A program made the position numbers and the translations under genes. Of a stretch of DNA of 64,000 bases, positions 29,440 through 39,669 are shown one piece after another; position 1 is the first letter of the stretch; every line of letters begins with the position of its first letter. Location of the stretch: the NCBI GenBank assembly GCA_964035575.1, contig OZ037924.1, positions 248,001 to 312,000 of the forward strand. The letters are read 5' to 3'. The stretch comes from Rhynchopus sp. YZ270_cl-10 (lineage: Eukaryota > Euglenozoa > Diplonemea > Diplonemida > Diplonemidae). The notes beneath the pieces were generated by a model that saw only the letters and a program-made list of their open reading frames with translations, was not told the origin of the DNA and did not search any database.

Positions 29440-31215
29440 TCATGCCCCAAACGACATCAGCGCTGCTTTTCTTGCACCAGAGATCGATCCGACTACACTG
29501 GATAATGCATAATTCGCTGCGTCGACTGTACGGCTTTCTACTGAAGTGGTGCCTCCATCTTCACGGAGTTGCGCCTCCGCTATGGCCTGCAGCTTTTTTA
29601 ACGCATCAGATTGCACTGATTCAATAAATCTCTGCGACGTACAATGCAGCCGAAGATACCCAAACACCGCCTCCATACGCCCTGCAAACGATGCCGCTAC
29701 CCTTTGTGTCCCTCCTCCACCCTCTTCACCCCCAGCCTTCTTTATCGGCCCCAGACAGAATGATACAATCTTATCTTTCAATCGTACTTCTGCTGCGGTC
29801 AATGCAGAATCCAATGATACATCCATAAACCCTTCACACTCCGCAAACATTGGAAGCAACTCCCATTCATTCACTTTAAACCTGATGAACTCTAATGAAT
29901 TCACTGCAATAATACGAGGAAGGAGAGGGTGGTCAGAGTGTTGTGTTGGGATCTGAGTATTCGGGATTTCTGAAGAACCTATAGTAGAAGGAACCTGCAG
30001 AAGAGCGGGGCGAGCGACGGAGGTAATAAATGAGTCGATATGGTGTGAGGAAATACCACTGCGTTGTAGGTTCTGGCAGAGCACGTCGACAGCCATGCAG
30101 AGTTGCACCACGCCACGTGACGCTTTGTGCGGGTCGTAACGTAATAACGCAGTTGGTGTGTGATGTGCCCACACCACGGTATCCTTCAAACATCCGTTCA
30201 GCACAGAATTGAAGTATCGCTTCTCTGCCTCTACCCACCCTTCAGCGACTCGGTCCGTCACAATCTTCGCCAGAAACGCGCCCCCACCAATAACCGGAAT
30301 TTCACTTAAAGTTTCCTCAAATTTTAGAAGCCGTTCGAAATGCGCCAGAAAAAAGTTCACCCCCTTTTCATCCACCCCAGCAGCAATGCGCACTGCAGCG
30401 TTGTCGAGAACCGCACCGAAAAAGGTAGTTTCAAAACGGTGTTCCGGATGGGTTGAAGGGAGGAGAAGGAGGAAGAACGCCCAGTGGTTGTGCATGATTC
30501 GCTTCAGATAGTTTAGGGTAATCTCAACCTGGGAGGCAGCCTGTTTGCTGGAGGCGGATTCAAAATTGTGGCGGAAGTTGCGGAAAAAGACGTTAACAAA
30601 AAAACGCCCAATATCACTCTGTTCATATTCTGCACACAGAACCGACCCGACCCTCCACAAAGCAAGCAGTGCAGGGATATCCACCTTCCGACCAAAGACC
30701 TCCCCAGGTTCGTCCCCTTCGCCAATCAGGTTAATGTCACATAGGGCAACGTTCTTCAACATTGTTTCGATCCGTTCTAACACTTCTCCGTGAAGCACCC
30801 CTGCTGCACCACGCACCGCTTCTTCATTCGGCTCCCCTAGGGCACGTAGGAGGTATAGTGCAGTGTCTTCTGAGCCAACAGTGCGTGCATGCAATTCGTA
30901 GCTTCGTAGGGTCTCTGGTGTGAGGGTAGTGTCGTGGTGTGTGGTTTCGTGGTTTTCGGCAATGGTTTCGTGTGTGGTGTGGATGCCTAGTGTTGTTCTG
31001 ATACTGTGCAAGCATGAGTCGGCAGTAGCAAGCATCTCAGTAGCGTCACCTCCGTGCAGTTCCCGCAGGGCATCCAGCTCCGCAAGGAGAGAGGCAGCGG
31101 TGTCGCCCTGCGGTGCCGAGACATCACCCTGCTCCCCCTTCACCTCAAAGATCACATCGTTGTGTGCACCCCCCTTCGCAAGTGCTGCTGCAAATTCCCT
31201 CACCGAAGGCTCCAT
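29440..31215 (-). CDS. RINT1/Tip20-like vesicle-tethering protein
   Basis: 591 residues, mostly helical, with no membrane segment. The region FERLLKFEETLSEIPVI ... VAEGWVEAEKRYFNSVL resembles the RINT-1/TIP20 domain core, where a L-x-x-F-D-x-x-L stretch is followed by W-x-x-x-E-x-K-x. A later helix pair (NSLEFIRFKVNEWELLP, RLKDKIVSFCLGPIKKA) fits the C-terminal part. RINT1/Tip20 acts in the Dsl1/NRZ complex that tethers Golgi-to-ER vesicles. The assignment rests on pattern only; another member of the Dsl1/exocyst/COG helical-rod group is the alternative. Start ATG at 31215 with AACAG about 30 nt upstream. Confidence 0.6.
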   Translation of the reverse strand: MEPSVREFAAALAKGGAHNDVIFEVKGEQGDVSAPQGDTAASLLAELDALRELHGGDATEMLATADSCLHSIRTTLGIHTTHETIAENHETTHHDTTLTPETLRSYELHARTVGSEDTALYLLRALGEPNEEAVRGAAGVLHGEVLERIETMLKNVALCDINLIGEGDEPGEVFGRKVDIPALLALWRVGSVLCAEYEQSDIGRFFVNVFFRNFRHNFESASSKQAASQVEITLNYLKRIMHNHWAFFLLLLPSTHPEHRFETTFFGAVLDNAAVRIAAGVDEKGVNFFLAHFERLLKFEETLSEIPVIGGGAFLAKIVTDRVAEGWVEAEKRYFNSVLNGCLKDTVVWAHHTPTALLRYDPHKASRGVVQLCMAVDVLCQNLQRSGISSHHIDSFITSVARPALLQVPSTIGSSEIPNTQIPTQHSDHPLLPRIIAVNSLEFIRFKVNEWELLPMFAECEGFMDVSLDSALTAAEVRLKDKIVSFCLGPIKKAGGEEGGGGTQRVAASFAGRMEAVFGYLRLHCTSQRFIESVQSDALKKLQAIAEAQLREDGGTTSVESRTVDAANYALSSVVGSISGARKAALMSFGA

Positions 31216-31462
31216 CGCATCTGTTGTAACCTTTGGTTTCTGTTAGATGAATATCGGTTATTCTTTTTGGGGGGGAGCAGGGGAGGTGTGTGTGTGTGTA
31301 GAAAATATCTGATTGCAGATTAGCTGGCCCACTAAATAAAAAGGGGGGAGGGGAGCTTTGGTCACTAAAAAATAGACAGAAAAGGGGTTAGAAAGAAGAT
31401 AGCTCTTCTGTCTCAACAAAGCTATGATAAACACTGAGCCTCATCCTAAAATAAAAATAAAA

Positions 31463-32107
31463 TCACTGAGAGTACGGAAGCTGTGCACCAGCCTTGATAA
31501 GCACATCCGCTGCCGAATCCTGCCCTTGCTGGAGTGCGAGCTGCAGCGGCGTGCACCCGGTTGCGTTCTTTGCTTCGATGTTGGCCTTGAGTTCGACCAG
31601 CAGCGTGACTGCCTCCACACGCCCCTGCTGCGCTGCAAGGTGCAGAGGTGTGTACAGATCTGTCTTTGCGACGTTCACATTCACATTGTGCTCGGAAAGC
31701 AGCTTGATGATGTCCGTTCTCCCGTAGATGGAGGCAGAGTGGAGAGGGGTGCTCCCGTTGTCATGCGTCACGTTCACATCAGCGCCGTTCTCAAGCAGAA
31801 CCCTCGTTGCCTCTATCTTTCCGTCTCTGCAGGAAAAGTGGAGTGGGGAGTTTCCGTACGTCGTCTTGATATTGACGTCAGCACCATGCTCCTTCGCAAG
31901 GACTTCGATTAGCGCGGCATTGTCTTTCATAGCAAGGTGGTGAAGCACCCCATATTGGTTTTCGTCCTTGGAGTTCACGTCTGTGCCGCCAGAAACCAGC
32001 TTCGTTGTCCCCTCTGTGTCACCACGTTCACAGCAAGCGAACAGCTCGGCCACCAAGTCTACCTTAACCACAGCAGCAGCAGCAGCGGGGGCGTCAAGTG
32101 CAGACAT
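31463..32107 (-). CDS. Ankyrin-repeat protein
   Basis: 214 residues made almost entirely of six ankyrin repeats of about 33 residues. The G-x-T-P-L-H core recurs (YGNSPLHFSC, NGSTPLHSAS, DLYTPLHLAA, GCTPLQLAL). N- and C-terminal repeats are degenerate capping repeats. No other domain, so it is a free-standing protein-binding scaffold. Start ATG at 32107, with a pyrimidine-rich CACCTTTGTTAG about 20 nt upstream. Confidence 0.88.
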   Translation of the reverse strand: MSALDAPAAAAAVVKVDLVAELFACCERGDTEGTTKLVSGGTDVNSKDENQYGVLHHLAMKDNAALIEVLAKEHGADVNIKTTYGNSPLHFSCRDGKIEATRVLLENGADVNVTHDNGSTPLHSASIYGRTDIIKLLSEHNVNVNVAKTDLYTPLHLAAQQGRVEAVTLLVELKANIEAKNATGCTPLQLALQQGQDSAADVLIKAGAQLPYSQ

Positions 32108-32757
32108 TTTGTTATTATTTTTTTTCTAACAAAGGTGGAAATGAGAAAGTATGGTATGATGAGGGGGAAAAAGGAGGTGCTTTTTTGTGAGTAAATTGTA
32201 TTGGTTTTTGCAAAAAGGAAAGAAACAAATGGGTAAAAAAATAAAAGGGGGGTTTATCAGATTATCCTAAGCCTCTCGTTGCTTAGTCACCTTGAAAAAA
32301 AATGTGCTTGATGTTTGTCTCGATGCCATAAATAGTTGAACGCACATCAACGAATGCAGGGGAAAACAAACACTAAAAAGCTCATTGCGTTTCCCCCCCT
32401 TTTTTTATTCCAAATATCGTTGGTTTTTTTTTGGCTGGAAAGCCTCCAAAAACCTCCTCTGATCTCTTTTTTTTAAAAACTGGAACCCTCCCCTCCCCTC
32501 CCCTCCTCCCCCCCAAAAAAACCCGATATGTTTTTTGCACTCAGGTAGCTACGCGCCGTGAAGGTGATTTTGAAAACGTGTTGGCGGATGTTTCCTCCAT
32601 AATTTTATTTCTCAAAAACCCTCAAAAAAAAGTCACGGTACAATATGAATCTGCTTTTTGTGCCTACAGAGGGCATTCGAGTCATAGAACCCCACACCCC
32701 AGCAGCCACCTTCAAAGGGGGTTAAGATGAACCTCAAAGCCTCTTCGTTAATATACA
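32108..32757. other. Intergenic with two A-type hairpins
   Basis: Holds hairpins A4 and A5. Otherwise poly-A/T and C-rich tracts; no gene. Confidence 0.6.
32252..32297 (-). repeat. Hairpin repeat, A type (A4)
   Basis: Minus strand AAGGTGACTAAGC, loop AACGAGAG, GCTTAGGATAATCTG, ATAAACC. Inner stem intact. Confidence 0.75.
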
Positions 32758-32760
32758 TCA
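32717..32760 (-). repeat. Hairpin repeat, degenerate A type (A5)
   Basis: Plus strand gttaagatgaacctc aaagcctcttcg ttaatatac. Anchor and GCCTC loop kept, 5' arm decayed. It abuts the stop codon of the second cyclase. Confidence 0.5.
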
Positions 32761-35700
32761 CAATAGAGGCATGGTGTTGGGTGTTGTTGGGGTTTCTAAG
32801 AAGCCGGAGAGAGGGGTGAAGTGGTTCATTTCGACGCGTTCAACGACGGCGAGGAGAGTTGCGTCGGTTTGCGCCATGCTAGAGAGGACCTGGAGGTCTT
32901 TGTGGAGGAAAGCGTTGGTGTAGTCCTCGGACCACGTGCCGTCGGCCACTTCCGACTCGCCGACGCCGTACATGGCGCTGATGTCGAGGGCAAGCTTGCT
33001 GGAGCGCATCTCGTACACAAGCATTGTCGTTCGGAACATACGCAACCTGTCTACCGGACGCATGTTCTGTTTGAGCCTTGGTATCCCCCACGCACCCTCA
33101 CCTTCGCAAGCGTACAGTGCAGTGAGACTCATCTCCGCACATCGTCCCAAGAGCGCCACCGCACTGTCAACACAGTGCCCGTCGCTCATGAGGTATCGTT
33201 GCGAGCCCATAGGATCAGCGACGTGGCCAGAGAGGACCAGCCCGGTGCTCATGCCGATGAGGACGTTGGGCACCTTGGCCACAGAGTAGACACTGCGGAA
33301 GGCACACTCCATGTGGTTTCGGCAGTACGTTGTGATGTTCCAGCCGCCAAGCACGCAGCCGCCGAATACAGTGACGACCTTGCCGTTGCAGCTCTCCACA
33401 GCAGTCAGGATGGACGCGAAGGTGCGGTTCAGCGCAGTGGACTCCTCCTTGCTGTCCGCACAGATCGTCTGCGTGCTGCGCCCCATGCACGACACGGTGG
33501 CGTGCTTCGCTCCTGGCTCGCGGCCTGACTTCATCAAAGGAGACGGCACACTGGACACTGAGGTGCACGAAAAGGCACTACTCCCTGAGGAGCAACTGCT
33601 GGCATCGTCGCCCCTCCGTGTCTTCCGTTTGGCGTTACCCAACACACCTGACACGGCAAGCGCCTTGGCGTAGCTGCACCGTCGTGGCAGAACAAGCGGC
33701 ACCAGGAAGGACACTTCCACTTGGTCACGGATCCCCCGCAGCGCGACGCTCCCTAGGTCCACCTGCGCACACTTCGACTTGATGTCGCCCACCGACCAAA
33801 GCACTGGTGTGCACACCGCAATGCAGCCTTCCATACATATCGAGACCAGCCGTGCCGCTTTGTTCACAGTCGGCCCGAAGTAGTCATACCTCCCGACCAC
33901 CTCATTGAACTGAATCGTCACCGGGCCGAAATGGATGCCGATCTTGATGCGCAGCCCCGACCAATCTCCAGAAGGGTCTTCCACGCTTCCGGGGTGCGCA
34001 CGGAGGGTGTCGGGCCATTCCTCTGCAAAGAGACGCTTCTGCGTGAGCAGGGCGAAGGTCAGACCGGTTTCGATATTTTCGCAGACGTACATGAAGGAGT
34101 CGCCCATTTTTTTTACCTCGGTTGCGCCTATGTGGCGGGCACAGTCGCGGATGACGTGGTTGTGGATCTCCATGGCATGTTTCATGTCGACGCAGTCATC
34201 CCACAGATCCGACGAATGCGATACATCTGTGAACAACATCGCCGCACTCCCCGACTGCTCGCCCAACGGCCGCAACGCCATTGCCCCAAACTGCAGACTC
34301 GGATGCCCACTCCTCACCACGTCCTTCTCTACGTACTGCTCCGCCTGCACGCTGTTCACAAACAACGCCTCCGGCAGAAACGCCTTCATCTCATGCAAAT
34401 ACCGGATCGTATCAAAGAGCCCCAACGTCAGTCCACGCACCTCTGCTATCATGAAGGGGGCCTTCTCGTATTTGTTAATACTCCGTTTGGCTTGATTTGT
34501 CTTCATATGACCTATATGACGAACACACTCTGAAACATGACGAATCGGGAGTGCAATAAACACCATTTCCAACGCAAGAATAGAGAGGTCAATGAGAACG
34601 ACCAAACAGGTGAATACGATTAATACATAAAGCGCGCTTTGTACTTTAGCGTGCACCGCGGAGGTGGGGCGGATCCAGACAATCTCCCATGAGCTAAAGA
34701 CGTGGTGGCGGCGGATGAAATGATCTTGGCCTGCAAGAGAGCGGGAGGCGAAGGCACCGAAGGGTTCGTTAGCGGAGGTGCGCATCGCGTCTTGGATGGT
34801 GGGCGACATGTCGTGGATGTGGAGGAAACACTCCGTCTCGCTGACCAGCTCGCACCTCGTAGGGATCACCTCCTGCCCCGTCGTCGACGCCAAGACAGTC
34901 AACCCTTCCCTATCAAATAATACAACCGTCGCATCAGGGTGTCCCACCTTAAACAACTCAAACACCGGAGCAAATGAACGCAGTTGAATCGCAATCGTGA
35001 CCACCACACTCTCATATACACCCCAAGGATGTGGCAACGGAGGCGGCCGATAAAACGCATGCACAAACAAAAAGGCTTCGTGCACCAAATTCACAAAATG
35101 CGACTGCCTCGGCCCGACCCACAAACTGTGGTCTGCGTTCGCCACCTCTGCGGGGTAGCTTGGTGTGCTGCCAAAAGAGGGGTAAATGCCCTTCCCGAGA
35201 TCCAGCTCATGCTTAGCGAAGACACGTTGCGCAATCATGTAGTTGACGTGCGGGTTGACGTGCCCTGCATCATCGAGACTGTGTATAGCAGAAAGCATTT
35301 TGCTGTACGTTCCGTTAGGTAGTACTGCATATTGCTCCTCGGGGACGTGGTTGCCGAAGGCTGAGAAGGACTGCTGTTGGTTCACATCAGCCCAGACTTC
35401 TGAAGAAAAAAACCCACGCCCCCTATCTTTCACCGGAAAAAGCTGCAACGTAAGCAACGAAATCGCATCCGACTCCGCAATCTTAACATGAAATAAGGTC
35501 CTAGTTAGATTCGCCCATTCTTCATGATCTTCACTCATCACCACTTCTTTTGAGAACAAAAAGGAGCGCAGTTCCTCTGAGTACGTCGTACTCTCCTGCA
35601 TCCCACTCAGGACCGTGTCCACCAGAGACTGTAAATCTACTCCTTCAATGCTTTCCTTCAAAGATTCGATCCCTTGCAGATAAAGTACCAGACCCCCTGC

Positions 35701-35889
35701 GAGAGACGCAGAGGTACTGAGAACGGTGGCAGCGAGAATCAAGGTGCACATCGGGAAGGTGACCGGCTTGCGGTGTGACATATGCAGTACCTCCGATGGG
35801 GGCAGGGAGTGGTGTGTCCGGGTTTCATCAAACAGCTCGGCCTGGGTGTCTCGATCATAGTGGAAACTCTGCGACAGCGATTCGGACAT
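32758..35889 (-). CDS. Receptor-type class III adenylyl cyclase, 2
   Basis: 1043 residues with the same architecture as the protein at 15113-18004. A cytoplasmic N-terminus of about 40 residues is followed by a membrane segment (about 45-70), an extracellular Cache-like region, a second membrane segment (SALYVLIVFTCLVVLIDLS), a linker and a catalytic domain. Key residues are present: LFTDVSHSS and MGDSFM (metal Asp), EVKKMGDS Lys and RYDYFGP Asp (ATP type), TVNKAARL Asn/Arg. A second degenerate cyclase domain follows (VTVFGGCVLGGWN, GMSTGLVLSGH). The predicted product is cAMP. The catalytic-domain linker differs from paralogue 1, and a Ser/Cys-rich insert (CSSGSSAFSCTSVSS) separates the two cyclase domains. 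The extracellular regions are clearly homologous but divergent, so the ligands may differ. Confidence 0.93.
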   Translation of the reverse strand: MSESLSQSFHYDRDTQAELFDETRTHHSLPPSEVLHMSHRKPVTFPMCTLILAATVLSTSASLAGGLVLYLQGIESLKESIEGVDLQSLVDTVLSGMQESTTYSEELRSFLFSKEVVMSEDHEEWANLTRTLFHVKIAESDAISLLTLQLFPVKDRGRGFFSSEVWADVNQQQSFSAFGNHVPEEQYAVLPNGTYSKMLSAIHSLDDAGHVNPHVNYMIAQRVFAKHELDLGKGIYPSFGSTPSYPAEVANADHSLWVGPRQSHFVNLVHEAFLFVHAFYRPPPLPHPWGVYESVVVTIAIQLRSFAPVFELFKVGHPDATVVLFDREGLTVLASTTGQEVIPTRCELVSETECFLHIHDMSPTIQDAMRTSANEPFGAFASRSLAGQDHFIRRHHVFSSWEIVWIRPTSAVHAKVQSALYVLIVFTCLVVLIDLSILALEMVFIALPIRHVSECVRHIGHMKTNQAKRSINKYEKAPFMIAEVRGLTLGLFDTIRYLHEMKAFLPEALFVNSVQAEQYVEKDVVRSGHPSLQFGAMALRPLGEQSGSAAMLFTDVSHSSDLWDDCVDMKHAMEIHNHVIRDCARHIGATEVKKMGDSFMYVCENIETGLTFALLTQKRLFAEEWPDTLRAHPGSVEDPSGDWSGLRIKIGIHFGPVTIQFNEVVGRYDYFGPTVNKAARLVSICMEGCIAVCTPVLWSVGDIKSKCAQVDLGSVALRGIRDQVEVSFLVPLVLPRRCSYAKALAVSGVLGNAKRKTRRGDDASSCSSGSSAFSCTSVSSVPSPLMKSGREPGAKHATVSCMGRSTQTICADSKEESTALNRTFASILTAVESCNGKVVTVFGGCVLGGWNITTYCRNHMECAFRSVYSVAKVPNVLIGMSTGLVLSGHVADPMGSQRYLMSDGHCVDSAVALLGRCAEMSLTALYACEGEGAWGIPRLKQNMRPVDRLRMFRTTMLVYEMRSSKLALDISAMYGVGESEVADGTWSEDYTNAFLHKDLQVLSSMAQTDATLLAVVERVEMNHFTPLSGFLETPTTPNTMPLL

Positions 35890-36862
35890 ATTGAGACGGA
35901 TAGTTTGCAGACCAATGCGTTCTCCCCAAATACCTCGTAATACCAGCCAAGGAGGAGGAGGGGAAGCTTACAGAATATTGCCTTTAAAAAAAATGGTTTG
36001 CAAGTGCTTTAACTCACACAGAGTAGTTGCCAGCTCCCAAAGCGGCGTGATAAGCAGTCGGGGGTAGTAGCGCACCTTGCTCTCATTGCGTAGTGAATAT
36101 GAAAGGAAGGGGGTTGAGTATGTGGAAGAAGGTGAAGTATTTGGAGAGACTATTTCTCCTTTAAGCTACGCTTTGTAGGTATAAAAAAGGGGGGGTCAAA
36201 AAAAGGGAGGTCGAGACACAACACAGAACAACGCCTGCCCAGGGTTCGCGGCAAGTAAATGAAAAGGAAAAAGAAAAAAGAAAAAAGAAAAAAGAAAAGG
36301 GTGTTGAGAGCTTCTGTTTCCTGTGTGTGTGAGGGGGGGTTTTTTTGTGAAGGAGAAAGAGGGGGATGAGAGGTAGGGGTGGGTATGGAGGAAATGGGGG
36401 TTTGGATTAGACTTTTTTTTTGGGGGTGTTTGTACACACGGTTTATATTGTTTGAAAAACAATTTGTTTGATTTTAGACTACTACCCATCTGATTTTTAC
36501 CCCGCGAAGAGGCGCGTATAGGCCCGTATAGGCCAAACCCATTTTCCCCAGCCTTTACGCGCCTATACGCGGGGTAAAAATCAGGTGGTACTATCACGGG
36601 GATAGCAGCCACGATTCTGTTTTTTCTTTAGGATCCATAAAATGTTTTGAGATAGAGAACCAATAAAAAGCAATGCATAGTATCTCTGGTATCGCTGCAA
36701 AGAAAAAAACCTCAGTTATTTTGCACACTTTACCGAGATTGTTATTTTTTTTTTTTTGGAAAATTGATAACGTGTAATTCCTACCATAGAGTTAGCTGCC
36801 AGCTGAGCAGAAATTCGAACTCCACCTTCACTGTCAAAGGCCTTCTAAGATTTTCTTTTTTT
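35890..36862. other. Intergenic with a short TIR element
   Basis: Holds the TIR element at 36485-36588, an AAAAAAG microsatellite (36265-36300) and poly-T tracts. No gene. Confidence 0.6.
36485..36588. mobile_element. Short TIR element family, copy 1 (MITE-like)
   Basis: Terminal inverted repeats CTGATTTTTACCCCGCG and CGCGGGGTAAAAATCAG, with TA on both outer sides (36483-36484 and 36589-36590) if the TIR is extended. Inner sequence carries further inverted GCGCGTATAGG-type blocks. A second copy is at 62201-62309. Confidence 0.7.
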
Positions 36863-38137
36863 TCACAAACCGGCCAGCAGCGAGTCAAACTCTTTTACCC
36901 TATCGCTCGGGAGCAGTGGGTTTGCTTCATAGCGACGTCTCAGCTTCTGCAGCTCTTCTCTCCGTTGCGCAACTGCGTACAGCCTGGCAAGCGCGAGATA
37001 CGGTCTGTAGTTATGCCCCGCCTGCGTCTGCACTGCCACCACCAGGGCTCGCTCACCCAACTCAACACATAAATCCACCTTCTCTGATTGGACTTTTGCG
37101 ACGTTTGTCAGCGCATCGACAAAAATCGCAAATGTGAGATACGTTTTGTCATGAACACCATCGATCAATTGATACACTTTGTTCACCTTAAGCAAATCGC
37201 AACGATTTCCCCAGGCCTGCATTTGCGCGTGTCGCATACGAAGACAGATCTCGCCTTTTGTTTCGAGATGTTCTAACAAAAGATCGATTTCCTCTGCGTC
37301 ACCCTTTGCACTGCGTGACGCAAGCATGATGATGACAGTACGATAATGCTCTGCAACGTCTGAACCTTCTGTTTGCGCCTTTTTCAACCAAATTTGCGCC
37401 CCATTTACATCCTTTTCCCGCAACATTACAGAAAAAACTGCCAAATAGCTTGACGCTCCAGGGCTCAACCCACTCTCCTTAAATAACGCTAAGACCTGAC
37501 CAATCTCCGGCTTGCTTGCAGCGCTCAGCAATGTATTGTAAGATACCACATCTGGGTGAATCTGTTTTGTCTCCATCTCCGAGAAAAGCTCTTTACAACG
37601 TGCCAAATCCCCTTTTCTTGCATACCCTTTTAGACAGATGTTGTAGGTAAAAAGATCTGGGTATACTCTGGCCTGTTGCATTTCTGATAGAACATTTTGT
37701 CGTAAAGTGTCAAATGGAGTGGAAGAACGCATCTGGCTGTGAAGAAAAGCGTTGTAGAGACCCGTAGTGAATTTGTGTGGACGATGTGTCCTCCGTTTTT
37801 GGCCTTTGAGGCACGCAAGAAAAAGCTGTTTTGCAGTTTCATGAAAGTCCACTCTCGTGAGCACACTGATCGCCGCTGTCGCAGTCCTCTCCCCCAAGGC
37901 ATTTCCATCTCCTTTCAACTCCCTTAATGCATCAAGCACCTCCTTCTTCAGTTTCAAAGCCTTCTGTGGATCCACATTCCTCCACCCCTTTGTGTAACTG
38001 AATCTCTCCTTTAACAGTCGTGCAGAAGCGCCATCGTCTCCCTTCATATTCCTCTTAGGACCCTGGTAAGACCTCCAACGTACGGACTCCAATGCACCAT
38101 ACGGGCGTTGCAGGACTGCAGCCACAACGCGCTGCAT
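36863..38137 (-). CDS. Mitochondrial PPR protein
   Basis: 424 residues from the ATG at 38137, chosen because it starts a basic amphipathic presequence (VVAAVLQRPYGALESVRWRS) and follows a pyrimidine tract ending CTATCAG. The frame extends further upstream without such features. Pentatricopeptide motifs are clear in the middle: PDLFTYNICLKGYARKGDL, HPDVVSYNTLLSAASKPEI and flanking degenerate ones, perhaps seven to nine in all. Codes at positions 5/35 (N-D type in VVSYN) suggest single-stranded RNA binding. The likely role is mitochondrial RNA processing, stability or translation. No DYW, SMR or nuclease domain follows. Confidence 0.85.
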   Translation of the reverse strand: MQRVVAAVLQRPYGALESVRWRSYQGPKRNMKGDDGASARLLKERFSYTKGWRNVDPQKALKLKKEVLDALRELKGDGNALGERTATAAISVLTRVDFHETAKQLFLACLKGQKRRTHRPHKFTTGLYNAFLHSQMRSSTPFDTLRQNVLSEMQQARVYPDLFTYNICLKGYARKGDLARCKELFSEMETKQIHPDVVSYNTLLSAASKPEIGQVLALFKESGLSPGASSYLAVFSVMLREKDVNGAQIWLKKAQTEGSDVAEHYRTVIIMLASRSAKGDAEEIDLLLEHLETKGEICLRMRHAQMQAWGNRCDLLKVNKVYQLIDGVHDKTYLTFAIFVDALTNVAKVQSEKVDLCVELGERALVVAVQTQAGHNYRPYLALARLYAVAQRREELQKLRRRYEANPLLPSDRVKEFDSLLAGL

Positions 38138-38542
38138 TGTGTACAAGGTGCTCACATTCAGTCGTGTGTGGGAAGCAACCAATCTCTGATAGGGGGGTGT
38201 GTGGAGGGAGGGGAGAGAGAGGGAGGGAGCTTCAGAAAGTAGAAAAAAAAAAAGGTGGATGTACACCGTAACTGAGAATAGTTCAGTTGCTAGAAAGGTT
38301 CCATAATTGTGGGGGTTGCGTAAGTGTGTGTGTGTGTGGTTCCCGTATCGTTTATGGGACATATGCAAGGTGAAGTGTGAAATGAAAAAACAGAATTGGG
38401 TTAAAAAGTGGTGGAGGAAGGAAGGGAGATTCTTCTGTGAGTTTCTTGACGTTGATGTTTAACGGCTTCTTGCTTGTGGCTTGATATCATCACAAGCAGT
38501 GAAACAACAAACCTCATCGCCCGACACCTGAGGGGTAGAAAA

Positions 38543-38592
38543 GGAGAGAAGAGAGAAGAGAGAAGAGAGAAGAGAGAAGAGAGAAGAGAGAG
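38543..38592. repeat. GAGAAGA microsatellite
   Basis: About seven tandem 7-bp units; pyrimidine-rich on the gene strand. Confidence 0.9.
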
Positions 38593-38852
38593 GGAAGAGG
38601 GGAGAGGTAGGGAGAAGGGCCTGCCATGTTTCCAAAGCTAGCGAGCGAGCCATGCAGGACGAGATGGGTGTGCCATTGATTGTTATTATTTTTTGCAGGA
38701 CACACAACCACCCTATTTTCCTGTGGGAACAACCGCCGCTTTTCACACGTGCTAGAACCCCTATATACCCAACCACACCCAACAGAGCCCAACCCAGGCA
38801 ACCACTACGGGACCGGGTGTCAGGCTTTTGCAGAAGAAAGAAGTGGAAAAGA

Positions 38853-38897
38853 AAGTGAAGTTGATGGTGCAAACGCCTCTGGGACGCAGACACCGAG
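38853..38897 (-). repeat. Hairpin repeat, B type (B5)
   Basis: Minus strand GGTGTCTGCGTC, loop CCAGA, GGCGTTTGCACC, ATCAACTTC. Relative to B1 both outer arms changed (GGTG.. /..CACC) and pairing is kept, a compensatory change. Confidence 0.75.
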
Positions 38898-39506
38898 CAA
38901 TGGAAAATGACGAGAGGAGGCGGGTCCTGTGCAGTGAAAGACACACAGGGCACCTCTCCTCTCAAACGGAAAAGGGGGTGGCATATAGAAAGGGGCCCAA
39001 ACAGTGTCTTTGAACTAAACCAATGACACCAGGCCAAGCATGGTAGCATGAAATGAAAAAAAAGCGTGCGTATGTAGCAGCCGCATAATTGGTTGCAAAG
39101 CTGAGGTGCTGTGAGATAGTGTCGGTGAAGCTTCTTGTGAGGTAGCTGTTATCTCACAGTCTCTGTTTTTTTTCCAAATAGCATAGCAAACGCAGGTTGG
39201 TTGCGCGAGGTGACAGCAACGTCACCTCAAAGACCAAGTCGTACGGAGAGGGGAGGGGGGAGGGGAGGACGGGCAGGGCCGTCGAATTTTTATTGTGGTG
39301 ATTCCTGATAGTATTATTCGAGTTCAACAATAACGACACAAAACGCAGCTGGTGAGCTGAGAAAGGGTCGTGTATGTGAACTAAGCAAAATCTTCGGCAC
39401 ATGCATGCCGTCAGAGCAACGCTGTGTCGCCTTCCTCACCTGGTACCTGGAACCAACAAGGTGCCTGAGGAACGAGACACAAAACGCAGCAAACAAACAA
39501 ATAGAA

Positions 39507-39553
39507 AGGTTGGTAAAGATGACCCTAAGCCTCCCGTGCTTACTCACCTTGTA
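39507..39553 (-). repeat. Hairpin repeat, A type (A6)
   Basis: Minus strand AAGGTGAGTAAGC, loop ACGGGAG, GCTTAGGGTCATCTT, ACCAACCTT. Confidence 0.75.
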
Positions 39554-39669
39554 AACAAAATAAAGCAAAAAGCAAAAAAATTGGAAGTTCAAAATGTGGA
39601 ATTCAAAATTCAAGATTCAAGATTTAAAATTGGAACAAAAAAACTTCTGCGACACCTGCCTTGTGGTGC

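Larger units (their letters stand above)
38138..39669. other. Intergenic with B and A hairpins and a microsatellite
   Basis: Holds the GAGAAGA microsatellite, hairpins B5 and A6, and AT-rich DNA just downstream of the astacin gene (aattcaaaattcaagattcaag at 39600-39622). No gene. Confidence 0.6.

Noticed and set aside
36863..38368. Upstream extension of the PPR protein to 38368
   Set aside because: The extra 77 codons include a poly-Phe run from poly-A and lie across the pyrimidine tract and AG. The ATG at 38137 starts a proper mitochondrial presequence.
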